A DNA stretch of 40,942 bases from assembly GCF_018130955.1 (NCBI RefSeq), contig NZ_JAFCJM010000061.1:1-40942 (forward strand), written 5' to 3'. The translations under genes were made by a program, and so were the position numbers. The notes beneath the pieces are model-generated. The model searched no databases. It was not told the origin of the DNA and saw only the letters and a list, made by a program, of their open reading frames with translations. Position 1 is the first letter of the stretch. The number at the start of each line of letters is the position of its first letter. Below are positions 22,561 through 30,074 of this stretch, piece by piece. The stretch is from Bradyrhizobium liaoningense (lineage in GTDB: Bacteria > Pseudomonadota > Alphaproteobacteria > Rhizobiales > Xanthobacteraceae).

Positions 22561-23427
22561 GTGGCGTTTGCATTGCCTTCGCACGCGTATGATTTGCAGA
22601 TGCTGGACCGCAGCGTGGACCGCGCACGGGATCACGGCTGGGTGTTCGGCCTGCCGCCCGGCATCGTCACCGAGGAATGGCCGCTCGATCCCGTCTCCGG
22701 CTATCCGCTGATGCACGGCTTCACGCTGCTCTTGCCATCGGACTATCGCGTGCATGGCGAGGATATCGTCGCTGTTGCGTTCTTTGCGACCGCGCCCGAC
22801 CACAATGACGGCGGCGCACCCGACGATCCCGAGATCCGCGACGCCGTGATGGCGCGACCTGCACATCCGCGGCTTGCGCGCATGACCGACATTCTCGACT
22901 ACGAATATGCGGCGATCCTGCTCAGCAAACGCGAATATGACGGCGCGTTCGCGACGCCGCCCGCACCGCTCTCACTCGCCACCGCCGAGCGGCCGCGCTG
23001 GCTCGACGTCGGCAGCGCTGCCGCGTTCCACGAGTCCGCACTGCCCTACGCCAAGAAGATGTTTGCAAGCGCACCGCGCGCCGATCTCGCCGAGACCCGC
23101 GCGATTGCACTTCAACCGCGCGCAAGCGATCCCAACGCCGGCAAGGCGCCGCGCGACGAATTCAACTACCGCGGCGAGCCGACCGGCTATCAGCCGTATT
23201 ACTATTATGACGGCCCCGACAAGCGCCCGGAAAATTTTCGCCTGCACGAATGGGGCAAGGACCACGCCCAAGATCACCTCGGCGGCACCATGCGTCCCTC
23301 GCAGGCCGTGCCGGCAATGAGCCCGTTCTACATCGAGTTCGAAGAGTATTTTGGCGGCTACAATTTTGGCGGCGGCAACGCGCAGCTCGACTTCAAGGAG
23401 ATGAAGTTCGACTGGGCGTGCGGGTGA
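22561..23427 (+). CDS. Conserved-type protein of unknown function
   Basis: This 288-residue soluble protein is one I do not recognise with confidence. It starts at GTG 22561 with GGGAG about 8 nt upstream. No signal peptide or membrane segment is seen. Notable stretches are an acidic DHNDGGAPDDPEI segment, a Tyr-rich GYQPYYYYDGPDKRP segment and a Gly-rich C-terminus EEYFGGYNFGGGNAQLDF ending WACG. The ending is loosely reminiscent of the DUF1963/YwqG group, but I cannot support that placement. It lies after the cyclase and a palindromic repeat and converges on the Spy-like gene. Confidence 0.75.
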   Translation: MAFALPSHAYDLQMLDRSVDRARDHGWVFGLPPGIVTEEWPLDPVSGYPLMHGFTLLLPSDYRVHGEDIVAVAFFATAPDHNDGGAPDDPEIRDAVMARPAHPRLARMTDILDYEYAAILLSKREYDGAFATPPAPLSLATAERPRWLDVGSAAAFHESALPYAKKMFASAPRADLAETRAIALQPRASDPNAGKAPRDEFNYRGEPTGYQPYYYYDGPDKRPENFRLHEWGKDHAQDHLGGTMRPSQAVPAMSPFYIEFEEYFGGYNFGGGNAQLDFKEMKFDWACG

Positions 23428-23461
23428 CTGATAACGACGCCAACACCTCATTCACCGCTGT

Positions 23462-23476
23462 CGGCCTGGCAGGCCG
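23462..23476. terminator. Hairpin between convergent unknown and Spy-like genes
   Basis: CGGCCT and AGGCCG pair around GGC in the 63-bp convergent gap. There is no T-run, so this is a weak call. Confidence 0.4.
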
Positions 23477-23490
23477 GGACGACAGAAGAA

Positions 23491-24807
23491 TCACACCCCG
23501 CGCTTCGGCCCCATCGCCTCGAACCCCGCCTTCTGCTCGTCGCTCAAGCCGACGTAGAAATCATCGAGCGCATCGCTGGTATCCTTGACGGACTGCAGCA
23601 GGGCCTCCAGCCGCGCCTTGGTGGCACTGAGTCGGGCGGGCATCGTTTTGAGCGACTCGGGCGGACAGGGCGGGAGCTCGAGGGCGCGGAGCGCAGTGTC
23701 CTGCAGCACTTCGAGAGTGGCGCGCTGGGTCGCGTCGAAATGCAGGTTGGCGGCGATCTCGTCGATCGGCCACTTCACCTTCTCGAACTGGGCAGCCTGC
23801 TGCTCGAGCGAGAGCTCGGCTTGTTGCTGCTGCGCAGCTTGGCACGCAGCTCCTGGGGAGAGTTGCTGTGCGGCGGCCGTTGCGACCCCGTGGCGGGATC
23901 TGCGGGCGCGGGCGGGCGCGGCCTTTGGCTGATCCGTGGCGAGCGCGTTGAGCCTTGCCTTCTGGTTGTCGTCCAGAAGGCTCGTGAATTTCTGCAGCGG
24001 CGGCTGCACGGCGGCCAGCGCCTTGACCATCGCCTCCAGGCGGCGCTGCATGATCCTGATGCGGTCGAGCGCGGTCGCCGGCGTGTCACTGGGACACGCA
24101 GCGCGGATGGTCTCGCCGGCCGAGGTCCAGGCGGCGTTGAGCTCGTCGAGGCCCGCGCGCTGCGCCTCGCTCAACTGGATCGCCTGCTCGATACGCTCAG
24201 GCGGCAGCGAGGCAAAGTCGCCGGTATCGGCGTTGCAGAGCTCCTGCGTCGAGGGGAATTTGCGTCCGCGCCGACTGGTGGGATTGCCGGCCTCATAGGC
24301 GGCAAGCTCGCTCACCGCGTAGGGCGAAAAGATCGCGGCGTTGATGTCGCCGTAGCCGTAGGCCCAGACGCTCATGGCGTTGCCGGAGGCAACAGTGTCG
24401 TAGAGATCGCCATAGGCGAACGGCCAGAACAGCGGACCGGCCCAGCCATAGAAACCGTCGGCGTGCTGCCACCAGCCTTGCGCGCTGCGGCCGCCCTGCC
24501 AGCCCGCGAGCGCGGCCATCGCCGTCGCTTGCATGCGCACGGTCGGCCGGGTCGCGGGGCGGAGATCCTGCGGCCGCATTGCGGCGGCGCGAACGTAGCG
24601 ATGGCGCGCGGCTATGCGTGCGTGACGGACGCCAGCGATCGACAGCACCCGGCCCATCGCGGAACGTACGACGCCAACAGGACCGCCGCGAAAGCCAAAT
24701 CCTGCCTCAGCCACAGCCGGCAGCAGCGTCGCCAGGACGACCAGAATCAGGCCGCCGGCGGCCGTCTTCATTCGCCTTTTCGATCCTTGTCGCACCTGAT
24801 CTCCCAC
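23491..24807 (-). CDS. Spy/CpxP-like periplasmic LTXXQ-motif protein
   Basis: This 438-residue exported protein has a basic start (KRR) followed by the hydrophobic segment AAGGLILVVLATLLPAVAEA. A variable Arg-rich region follows, then two helical Spy/CpxP-like units carrying LSEAQ, LDDNQ and LSDEQ versions of the LTXXQ motif (about residues 210-320 and 345-435). The family binds misfolded or metal-stressed proteins in the periplasm. GTG 24807 is chosen because GGAGGAGG lies 5 nt before it; an internal ATG at 24771 is the alternative. The gene is divergent from the exported protein at 24947, and the gap holds an inverted repeat with 8-bp arms. Confidence 0.82.
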   Translation of the reverse strand: MGDQVRQGSKRRMKTAAGGLILVVLATLLPAVAEAGFGFRGGPVGVVRSAMGRVLSIAGVRHARIAARHRYVRAAAMRPQDLRPATRPTVRMQATAMAALAGWQGGRSAQGWWQHADGFYGWAGPLFWPFAYGDLYDTVASGNAMSVWAYGYGDINAAIFSPYAVSELAAYEAGNPTSRRGRKFPSTQELCNADTGDFASLPPERIEQAIQLSEAQRAGLDELNAAWTSAGETIRAACPSDTPATALDRIRIMQRRLEAMVKALAAVQPPLQKFTSLLDDNQKARLNALATDQPKAAPARARRSRHGVATAAAQQLSPGAACQAAQQQQAELSLEQQAAQFEKVKWPIDEIAANLHFDATQRATLEVLQDTALRALELPPCPPESLKTMPARLSATKARLEALLQSVKDTSDALDDFYVGLSDEQKAGFEAMGPKRGV

Positions 24808-24896
24808 TTGGCCCTCCTCCAAACCAAGCCGGATCGCGTCACCAAGATGACTCCGAAAGAAACCGAAAGTTCCCCGTACTGAACCTGTAATGTGGT

Positions 24897-24927
24897 CACG
24901 ATGTCCAATATTCGAGGTCACATCGTG
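24897..24927. promoter_or_regulatory. Inverted repeat in the divergent spy-like/exported-protein gap
   Basis: CACGATGT (24897-24904) and ACATCGTG (24920-24927) are perfect 8-bp arms separated by 15 bp. The right arm ends 19 bp before GTG 24947, so a bound protein could block that gene and act on the divergent one. Confidence 0.5.
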
Positions 24928-24946
24928 GCGGTTGAGGATTTTGCCC

Positions 24947-25666
24947 GTGAATACGCTCCGCCGTTTTGCCCTGCCGCTGGTGCTGCTCGTCCTGCTTGCC
25001 TTTGCCTCGTCCGTGTTGGCCGCGTCGGGTCCCGGACCGGACTACAAGCTGAGCGACGACGCCGACCTCGCCTTCACGTCTCCCGACGGCGCGACCAAGC
25101 TCGAGCAGTACACCAGGGAGACGAAGGATTTTGACATCAAATGGCAGATCTGGGCGCGGCGCGGCGCCGATATGACCGAGCTGAAGCCCGAGCTGGATTA
25201 TCCCGCCGGCTTCCGCTTCACGAGCGACTCGCAATGGCTGGTGCGGATGCAGAAGATCGGCGCCGGCTATCAAAAGCTCTTTCTCTACCACCAGGGCAAG
25301 AGCGGGTTCGAGGCCGCGACGGAGAAGCCGCTCAGCGACCTCGCCTGGGCATTCTTCAAGAGCAGTCCGGACGGCAAGAAAATCTCGCCGCCCGACTTCC
25401 ACATCTTTGCGGCGCTGCTGAAAGGCACCGAGGACGCCTATCGCTGGATGGGCGTCACATGGCCTGATAACCGCTACCTCGTGATCTCGCTGGCGGGCGT
25501 GATCGAGGCCAAGCATCCCAGGAATGGCGTCAAGGAGCTCACCGGCTGGCGATGCCGCTACGACCTCCAAAGCGGCAAGTTCGACGTGCCGGCGGCGTTC
25601 GCCAAGAACAATGCGCGGGCAATCGCGGGGAAACCTTTTCCGGACGAGGAGCAGGGGGACGAGTGA
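24947..25666 (+). CDS. Exported protein of unknown function
   Basis: This 239-residue protein has a clear signal peptide (RRFALPLVLLVLLAFASSVLA, about residues 4-25). GTG 24947 is used; GAGG lies 9 nt upstream and the start abuts the signal peptide. The mature part contains SDDADLAFTSPDGATKLEQYTRE, a YQKLFLYHQGKSGFE strand-like stretch and a C-terminal WRCRYDLQSGKFDVPAAFAKNNARAI. I recognise no domain. It probably works in the periplasm and may be co-regulated with the divergent Spy-like gene. Confidence 0.78.
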   Translation: MNTLRRFALPLVLLVLLAFASSVLAASGPGPDYKLSDDADLAFTSPDGATKLEQYTRETKDFDIKWQIWARRGADMTELKPELDYPAGFRFTSDSQWLVRMQKIGAGYQKLFLYHQGKSGFEAATEKPLSDLAWAFFKSSPDGKKISPPDFHIFAALLKGTEDAYRWMGVTWPDNRYLVISLAGVIEAKHPRNGVKELTGWRCRYDLQSGKFDVPAAFAKNNARAIAGKPFPDEEQGDE

Positions 25667-25684
25667 GTCGGCGTCTCACGTTGC

Positions 25685-25832
25685 CACTTTTCCTCCTCCC
25701 CTTGTGGGAGAAGGTGGCGCGAAGCGCCGGATGAGGGGTTGCGTCCACGGAGTCAGGATGGCGAGAAATTCACTCGCGGAGAGAGACCCCTCACCCGCGC
25801 CTTCGGCGCGACCTCTCCCACAAGGGGAGAGG
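25685..25832. repeat. Palindromic repeat between convergent genes
   Basis: CCTCCCCTTGTGGGAGAAGG on the left is the inverse of CCTCTCCCACAAGGGGAGAGG on the right, and GATGAGGGGT faces ACCCCTCA inside. It fills the gap between the exported protein and the LysM gene. Confidence 0.85.
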
Positions 25833-25852
25833 TGAAAGCACCCTGATCGCCC

Positions 25853-26896
25853 TCACCTTCCCTTGCGCGGCAGCACAAAGGCCTGGCCGGGATAGATGCG
25901 GTCGGGATTGTGGATCTTGTCGCGGTTGGCGTTGTAGATCAGCGCGTAGGCAGCGCCGTCGCCATAGGTGCGGCGGCTGATCATCCAGAGGCTGTCGCCG
26001 CGGGAGACGACGCGAATGCCCGTGCTCGATCCCGTCGCATCAGTCTTCGGCCGCAACGGGCCCTTCTCCGCTGGCGGGGCCGCGGCGAGCGCGAGTGCGC
26101 CGGTCGGGCTCTCGTCCTTCCCGGCAGTCGGCTCCTTCTGCTCCTTAACGGTTTCCTTGGCGGCTTCCCTCGCCGGCCCCTTCGTTGACTTCGCCAGATC
26201 GACGCGCGGCGGCGCAGGCGGCGCATTGAGCGCTACGGGCACACCGGCCTTCGACTGCGCGACCGCGCCATCCGGCGCCGTCGATTTGAGCGTCAGCTTG
26301 TAATTGCCGGGCGGCAGCTTTGGCGGGGTCATCACGAACAGGCCACTCGCGTCAGCGGTGACCGTATCGTGCTTCTCGCCGTCGCGAAGCAGGTCCACCC
26401 GCGCGCCCGGCGCGGCACGGCCGGCGATCACGGCCTCGCCATCCTCATCAACGCGCGCGACGTCGAAGCGCGGACCTGAGTCTTCCGCAGCCGGCGCCGG
26501 CGGTGCCGAGGGAAGATCGGCCAACGCGGATTTTGCTTCGCCGAGCCCGGCAACGAGCGCGTTGCCTGACTTCGGCGGCGCCGCCGCGACCGGCGCATCG
26601 GGCGCAGCGGATGCGATCTGCGGATTGCGCGACGCGCCGGCGTCGGGTTTTGTGTCGACCTTGGCTTCGACCTTCGCGTCAGCCTTCGCGTCGGCCTTCG
26701 CGTCGGCCTTGGCGACCGGCTTCGCTTCAGGCTTAACCTCCGCCTTGGCCATGCTGCCGGCCTCGGCCTTCGCCTCGCGCTTGGTGTCGACCGGCGCGCG
26801 CCCGATATTGGTGCCGTAGTAGACGAACGCGGTGCCGCCTGCTGCCACGGCCAGACAGGACAGCACGACAATTGCCGCCTTCGATGCGATCACCAT
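25853..26896 (-). CDS. LysM-domain membrane-anchored protein with Lys/Ala/Asp repeat linker
   Basis: This 347-residue protein has an N-terminal membrane segment (AAIVVLSCLAVAAGGTAFVYYG, about residues 6-27), a Lys-Ala-Glu/Asp repeat linker (about 45-85) and an Ig-like middle domain (FDVARVDEDGEAVIAGRAAPGARVDLLRDG). A second Ala/Pro/Lys-rich linker and one C-terminal LysM follow (VVSRGDSLWMISRRTYGDG ... IYPGQAFVLP). LysM binds peptidoglycan, so the protein likely spans the periplasm from inner membrane to wall. ATG 26896, with GGGG nearby, is preferred to GTG 26914. Confidence 0.9.
   Translation of the reverse strand: MVIASKAAIVVLSCLAVAAGGTAFVYYGTNIGRAPVDTKREAKAEAGSMAKAEVKPEAKPVAKADAKADAKADAKVEAKVDTKPDAGASRNPQIASAAPDAPVAAAPPKSGNALVAGLGEAKSALADLPSAPPAPAAEDSGPRFDVARVDEDGEAVIAGRAAPGARVDLLRDGEKHDTVTADASGLFVMTPPKLPPGNYKLTLKSTAPDGAVAQSKAGVPVALNAPPAPPRVDLAKSTKGPAREAAKETVKEQKEPTAGKDESPTGALALAAAPPAEKGPLRPKTDATGSSTGIRVVSRGDSLWMISRRTYGDGAAYALIYNANRDKIHNPDRIYPGQAFVLPRKGR
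26665..26735. repeat. 12-bp tandem repeat inside the LysM gene
   Basis: GCCTTCGCGTCG-type units repeat head to tail and encode Asp-Ala-Lys-Ala on the minus strand. Such a run can change in copy number and alter linker length. Confidence 0.65.
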
Positions 26897-27059
26897 GAAC
26901 CCCGGTCCCTTCACGACGGATCGGGGGTAACCTGCGCCGAATCGCGTGCGCCATCAAGCCAGTAAATCGACGGAGCGAACGGTCACGCGGCCTGACCGAA
27001 ACGGACATCCGCGTCGACCATAGGATCAAACCGTCAGGCTCAGACGCCGCGCAGCGTGC

Positions 27060-27182
27060 TTATTTGTCGAGGCGAGCGGCGCGGACCTCGGAAAATTCCG
27101 CGTCGGGATGCGCGACGATGGTCGCGAACATGATGCCGCTAATGATGATCGACCAGGCGGTGTCCCAATAAATCCAAAACAC
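27060..27182 (-). CDS. 40-residue predicted membrane miniprotein
   Basis: The sequence begins (M/V)FWIYWDTAWSIIISG and ends VRAARLDK. It has one hydrophobic segment (IYWDTAWSIIISGIMFATIVA) followed by a charged tail. GTG 27182 has GGAGG 7 nt upstream, a strong ribosome site for so short a frame. It stands alone between the LysM gene and the lactonase-propeller gene. No function can be given; coding status rests on the ribosome site and the protein-like composition. Confidence 0.55.
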   Translation of the reverse strand: MFWIYWDTAWSIIISGIMFATIVAHPDAEFSEVRAARLDK

Positions 27183-27523
27183 GTGACGGCCTCCGAAAAA
27201 ATGCCCCCCGCCTGTGGAAGTCTAGAACGGTACGGTTACGGAGCCGTTCCAGACTTGCTGCGGCGTGTGGGCGCACCCCGCCCCACCGGCCCAGCTCATT
27301 GTTGTTGGTCGGCATTGGCGCCCGATCGGTCGGGCGGTGTGGCGCTTTGCCACCGCTCCACCCATCGGGGGTTGGCGCAGGTGAACCGATGCAATTTCGA
27401 CATCGATCGATCCAAATTTGCTTTTGGTCGAACGGCACCCATCCAGCTATCCTTGCGTGCAAATCAGGCCATGGCAAAGGGAAGCAAACCCGCCCATGGC
27501 GAATGGAAGCTGGAGGAAGCCCA
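27183..27523. other. Intergenic region upstream of the exported lactonase gene
   Basis: These 341 bp hold no gene I can support. An imperfect inverted repeat (GAACGG at 27225-27230, CCGTTC at 27244-27249) lies between the divergent miniprotein and lactonase genes. A 25-codon frame starting at ATG 27471 runs into the lactonase start and could be a leader, but composition does not favour it. Confidence 0.45.
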
Positions 27524-28633
27524 ATGGTCACGTCCATCCGCGCCTTGAAGGTTGCCTTGGCGTTACCGCTTGCCGCGATTGCCCTCATGTTCGGAGCCCG
27601 TGCAGCCATGGCCGAGACCTTCGTCTATGTCGGCAATGCCGACAGCAACGACATCAGCGTGTTTCGCCTCGACGGCAATGGCGAGATGACGGCGGTGCAG
27701 ACCGCGCCGTTCGCCGGCATCGAGAAGCCGGGATCCTCCACCCCGCTCGCCATCAGCCCCGACAAGCGCGTGCTGATCGCCGGCGTCCGCTCGCAGCCAT
27801 TTTCGGCGGTGAGCTTCGCGATCGACGCCAAGACCGGCCTACTCAAGCAGGTCGGCACCGGACCGCTCGCCGACAGCATGGCCTATGTGGCGACCGACCG
27901 CAGCGGCAAATTCCTGTTCAGCGCCTCCTATGGCGGCAACAAGATCGCGGTGAATGCGATTTCCAATGATGGCGTCGTCGGCCCGCCGTTGCAGGTGATT
28001 CCGACCGGGCTGAATGCGCACGCCATCCTCGCCGCCCCCGACAACCGCTTCGTGTTCGCGACCAATCTCGGCTCCGACCAGGTCCTGGCCTTTTCGTTCA
28101 ACGCCACCACCGGCGAGCTGACACCGAGCGATCCGCCTTCGACCAAGGTGCCTGAAAAGTCGGGGCCGCGGCACTTCGTGTTTCATCCGAACGGCAAATA
28201 CGTCTATCTCCTCCACGAGCTGAACGGCGATGTCGCGGCGTTCGCCTATGAGGCGAAGGGCGGTGCATGGGACGAGATGCAGCGCACCACGGCGCGGCCG
28301 GAAGGGTTCAACGGCAAACCCTGGGCGGCCGACATCCACATCACGCCCGACGGCCGCTTCCTCTATGCCTCGGAGCGGACCACCTCGACGCTGTCAGCGT
28401 TCAAGGTCGATCCGGCCACGGGCAAGCTCACCACCGTCGGCAGCGTGCCGACCGAGAAGCAGCCGCGCGGCTTCAATATCGACCCGTCCGGCCGCTACCT
28501 CGCCGCCGTCGGCGAACTCTCCGACAGCATGACGGTCTATGCCATCGATCAGGCGACCGGCGCGCTGGGCAAGCTGAAGTCGTACCCGACCGGCAAGAAG
28601 CCGAACTGGGTGGAGCTGGTTAACCTGCCCTGA
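27524..28633 (+). CDS. Exported 6-phosphogluconolactonase-like seven-bladed beta-propeller
   Basis: This 369-residue protein of the YbhE/Pgl propeller family shows repeated blades such as VYVGNADSNDISVFRLDGNG, FSASYGGNKIAVNAI, HPNGKYVYLLHELNGDVAAF and HITPDGRFLYASERTTSTLSAF, ending in GKKPNWVEL. The E. coli enzyme is cytoplasmic, but this protein starts with a clear signal peptide (residues 1-30, ending AAMA), so it probably acts in the periplasm on a sugar lactone or another lactone. ATG 27524 has GGAGGAAG upstream and abuts the signal. It is followed by the zinc-ribbon miniprotein gene. Confidence 0.9.
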   Translation: MVTSIRALKVALALPLAAIALMFGARAAMAETFVYVGNADSNDISVFRLDGNGEMTAVQTAPFAGIEKPGSSTPLAISPDKRVLIAGVRSQPFSAVSFAIDAKTGLLKQVGTGPLADSMAYVATDRSGKFLFSASYGGNKIAVNAISNDGVVGPPLQVIPTGLNAHAILAAPDNRFVFATNLGSDQVLAFSFNATTGELTPSDPPSTKVPEKSGPRHFVFHPNGKYVYLLHELNGDVAAFAYEAKGGAWDEMQRTTARPEGFNGKPWAADIHITPDGRFLYASERTTSTLSAFKVDPATGKLTTVGSVPTEKQPRGFNIDPSGRYLAAVGELSDSMTVYAIDQATGALGKLKSYPTGKKPNWVELVNLP

Positions 28634-28707
28634 GCGGGAAGGGCAGGCTCGAACCTAAGTAAACATCCGTAGTTTCGAGTGCGGCAAACTGTCTTCATAT
28701 AGAGGGG

Positions 28708-28878
28708 ATGGACCGCCAGATTGTCTTCAAATGCCCGCAAACCGGCATGAACGTGCAGCACCGGCTGACCGCCGCGGCTAACGATGCCGCGGATACGCAT
28801 GTCTCCGTGGTCTGCCCGGCCTGCACGCGGCTGCATCTGATCAGCCGGGCGACCGGCCGGCTGCTGGGCGAAAAATAG
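28708..28878 (+). CDS. 56-residue zinc-ribbon-like protein
   Basis: The protein MDRQIVFKCPQTGMNVQH ... VVCPACTRLHLISRATGRLLGEK has a CPxTG knuckle near residue 9 and CPAC near residue 38, the look of a small zinc ribbon. Similar short proteins are common in Bradyrhizobium-type genomes as far as I recall. AGAGGGG lies directly before the ATG, closer than ideal, which is the main doubt about the start. It lies between the lactonase-propeller gene and the second HlyD-type adaptor. Confidence 0.72.
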   Translation: MDRQIVFKCPQTGMNVQHRLTAAANDAADTHVSVVCPACTRLHLISRATGRLLGEK

Positions 28879-29056
28879 GCGGGATCGCGATCCTGCCCGC
28901 GGCCAGCGAACCTCAACCCACCTGCCCCGACTAACCCAAGAGCGCGCCCCGCGTTCCCCGCGCGGACGATGCGGCACTGCGTCTTCGCCGGGCCGGCCCA
29001 TGGCCCGCCACGCCGGCATCTGCTATCGATCGCGTGTTATTTGAGCGGAAGTCCCG

Positions 29057-29947
29057 ATGCGTCCTTTCAGCCGTCCCTTGCCAAGATACCTGTTTCCCAC
29101 CGCGCTCGCCGGCGCACTTCTCCTTGGCCTGCAGGCCGCGTCTGCCGCCGATGAGGAGCCCGCGAAGGGGCCGGCCGTCACGGTGCTGAAGGCGGCAAAA
29201 TCCTGCTTCTCCGACATCGTGGAGGCGACCGGCACGATCATCGCGCGCGAGGAGACGTCGGTGCGGCCCGAGCGGCCGGGGCTGAAGGTCACGGAATTGC
29301 TGGCGGAGGCCGGCGACACCATCACCGCCGGCCAGGTGCTGGCGCGCCTGTCGCTGCCCGAGGGCGGCACGCTTCAGGTCACCGCGCCGGTGGCCGGCGT
29401 GATCGCCTCCTCCACCGCGCAGATCGGCGCGCCGGCGTCCGCCAAGGGCGAGGCGCTGTTCTCGATCGTCGCGCGCAGCGAATACGATCTCGTCGGCCTG
29501 GTATCGACCTCCGACATCCGCAAGCTCGCGACCAACCAGCAGGCGAGCGTGCGCATTGCCGGCGCCGGCGACATCGACGGCAAGGTGCGGCGCATCGGCC
29601 CGACCGTCGAGCCGAACATCCAGCAGGGCATGGTCTATATCGGCATCGCGACGCCGCGGCGGCTGTTGCTCAATTCGAGCGCGCGCGCGCTGATCAAGAC
29701 CGGCCAGAGCTGCAACGTCGCGGTGCCCTTGACCGCCGTGCAGTACAGCCCGGCCGGCACCGTGGTGCAGGTCATCAGGCGCAATCGCGTCGAGACCAAA
29801 CGCGTCGAGACCGGACTGTTGGCCGGCGGCCAGGTCGAGGTCCGCGAAGGCCTCAACGAAGGCGATATCGTCGTCGCCCGCGCCGGCGCGCTGTTGCGCG
29901 AAGGCGATCCCGTGCGCCCGGTGATGGCGAGCGCGGAGAAGAAGTAG
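29057..29947 (+). CDS. HlyD-type periplasmic adaptor without a partner permease
   Basis: This 296-residue protein has a 30-residue signal peptide ending QAASA, a lipoyl-like half (VTELLAEAGDTITAGQVLARL), a beta-barrel domain (RKLATNQQASVRIAGAG) and a C-terminal membrane-proximal domain (VETGLLAGGQVEVREGLNEGDIVV). It is clearly related to the adaptor at 12637: both carry a CFSD motif near the start (C50) and a C-[GN]-VAVP motif later (C219). No RND permease or channel gene is next to it. GGAAG precedes ATG 29057. It converges on the second pseudo-caspase gene across family A copy 3. Confidence 0.85.
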   Translation: MRPFSRPLPRYLFPTALAGALLLGLQAASAADEEPAKGPAVTVLKAAKSCFSDIVEATGTIIAREETSVRPERPGLKVTELLAEAGDTITAGQVLARLSLPEGGTLQVTAPVAGVIASSTAQIGAPASAKGEALFSIVARSEYDLVGLVSTSDIRKLATNQQASVRIAGAGDIDGKVRRIGPTVEPNIQQGMVYIGIATPRRLLLNSSARALIKTGQSCNVAVPLTAVQYSPAGTVVQVIRRNRVETKRVETGLLAGGQVEVREGLNEGDIVVARAGALLREGDPVRPVMASAEKK

Positions 29948-29959
29948 GGGCACGATTTC

Positions 29960-30050
29960 GCAGGGTGGGCAAAGCGAAGCGTGCCCACCGCTTGTCTCGC
30001 AAGCACAACAAATGGTGGGCACGGCGCTATCGCGCCTTTGCCCACCCCAC
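29960..30050. repeat. Palindromic intergenic repeat, family A copy 3
   Basis: This 91-bp element begins GCAGGGTGGGCAAAGCG and ends CTTTGCCCACCCCAC. It is close to the copies at 90-183 and 2383-2479 and fills the gap between convergent genes. Confidence 0.87.
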
Positions 30051-30074
30051 AGATCTTACCGAAATTGAAGCGAC

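Noticed and set aside
22561..23427. Assignment of the unknown protein to DUF1963/YwqG
   Set aside because: Only the Gly-rich C-terminus is loosely similar; no full domain pattern could be followed.
27471..27548. 25-codon leader peptide before the exported lactonase gene
   Set aside because: It overlaps the true start and signal peptide, has no convincing ribosome site and unremarkable composition.
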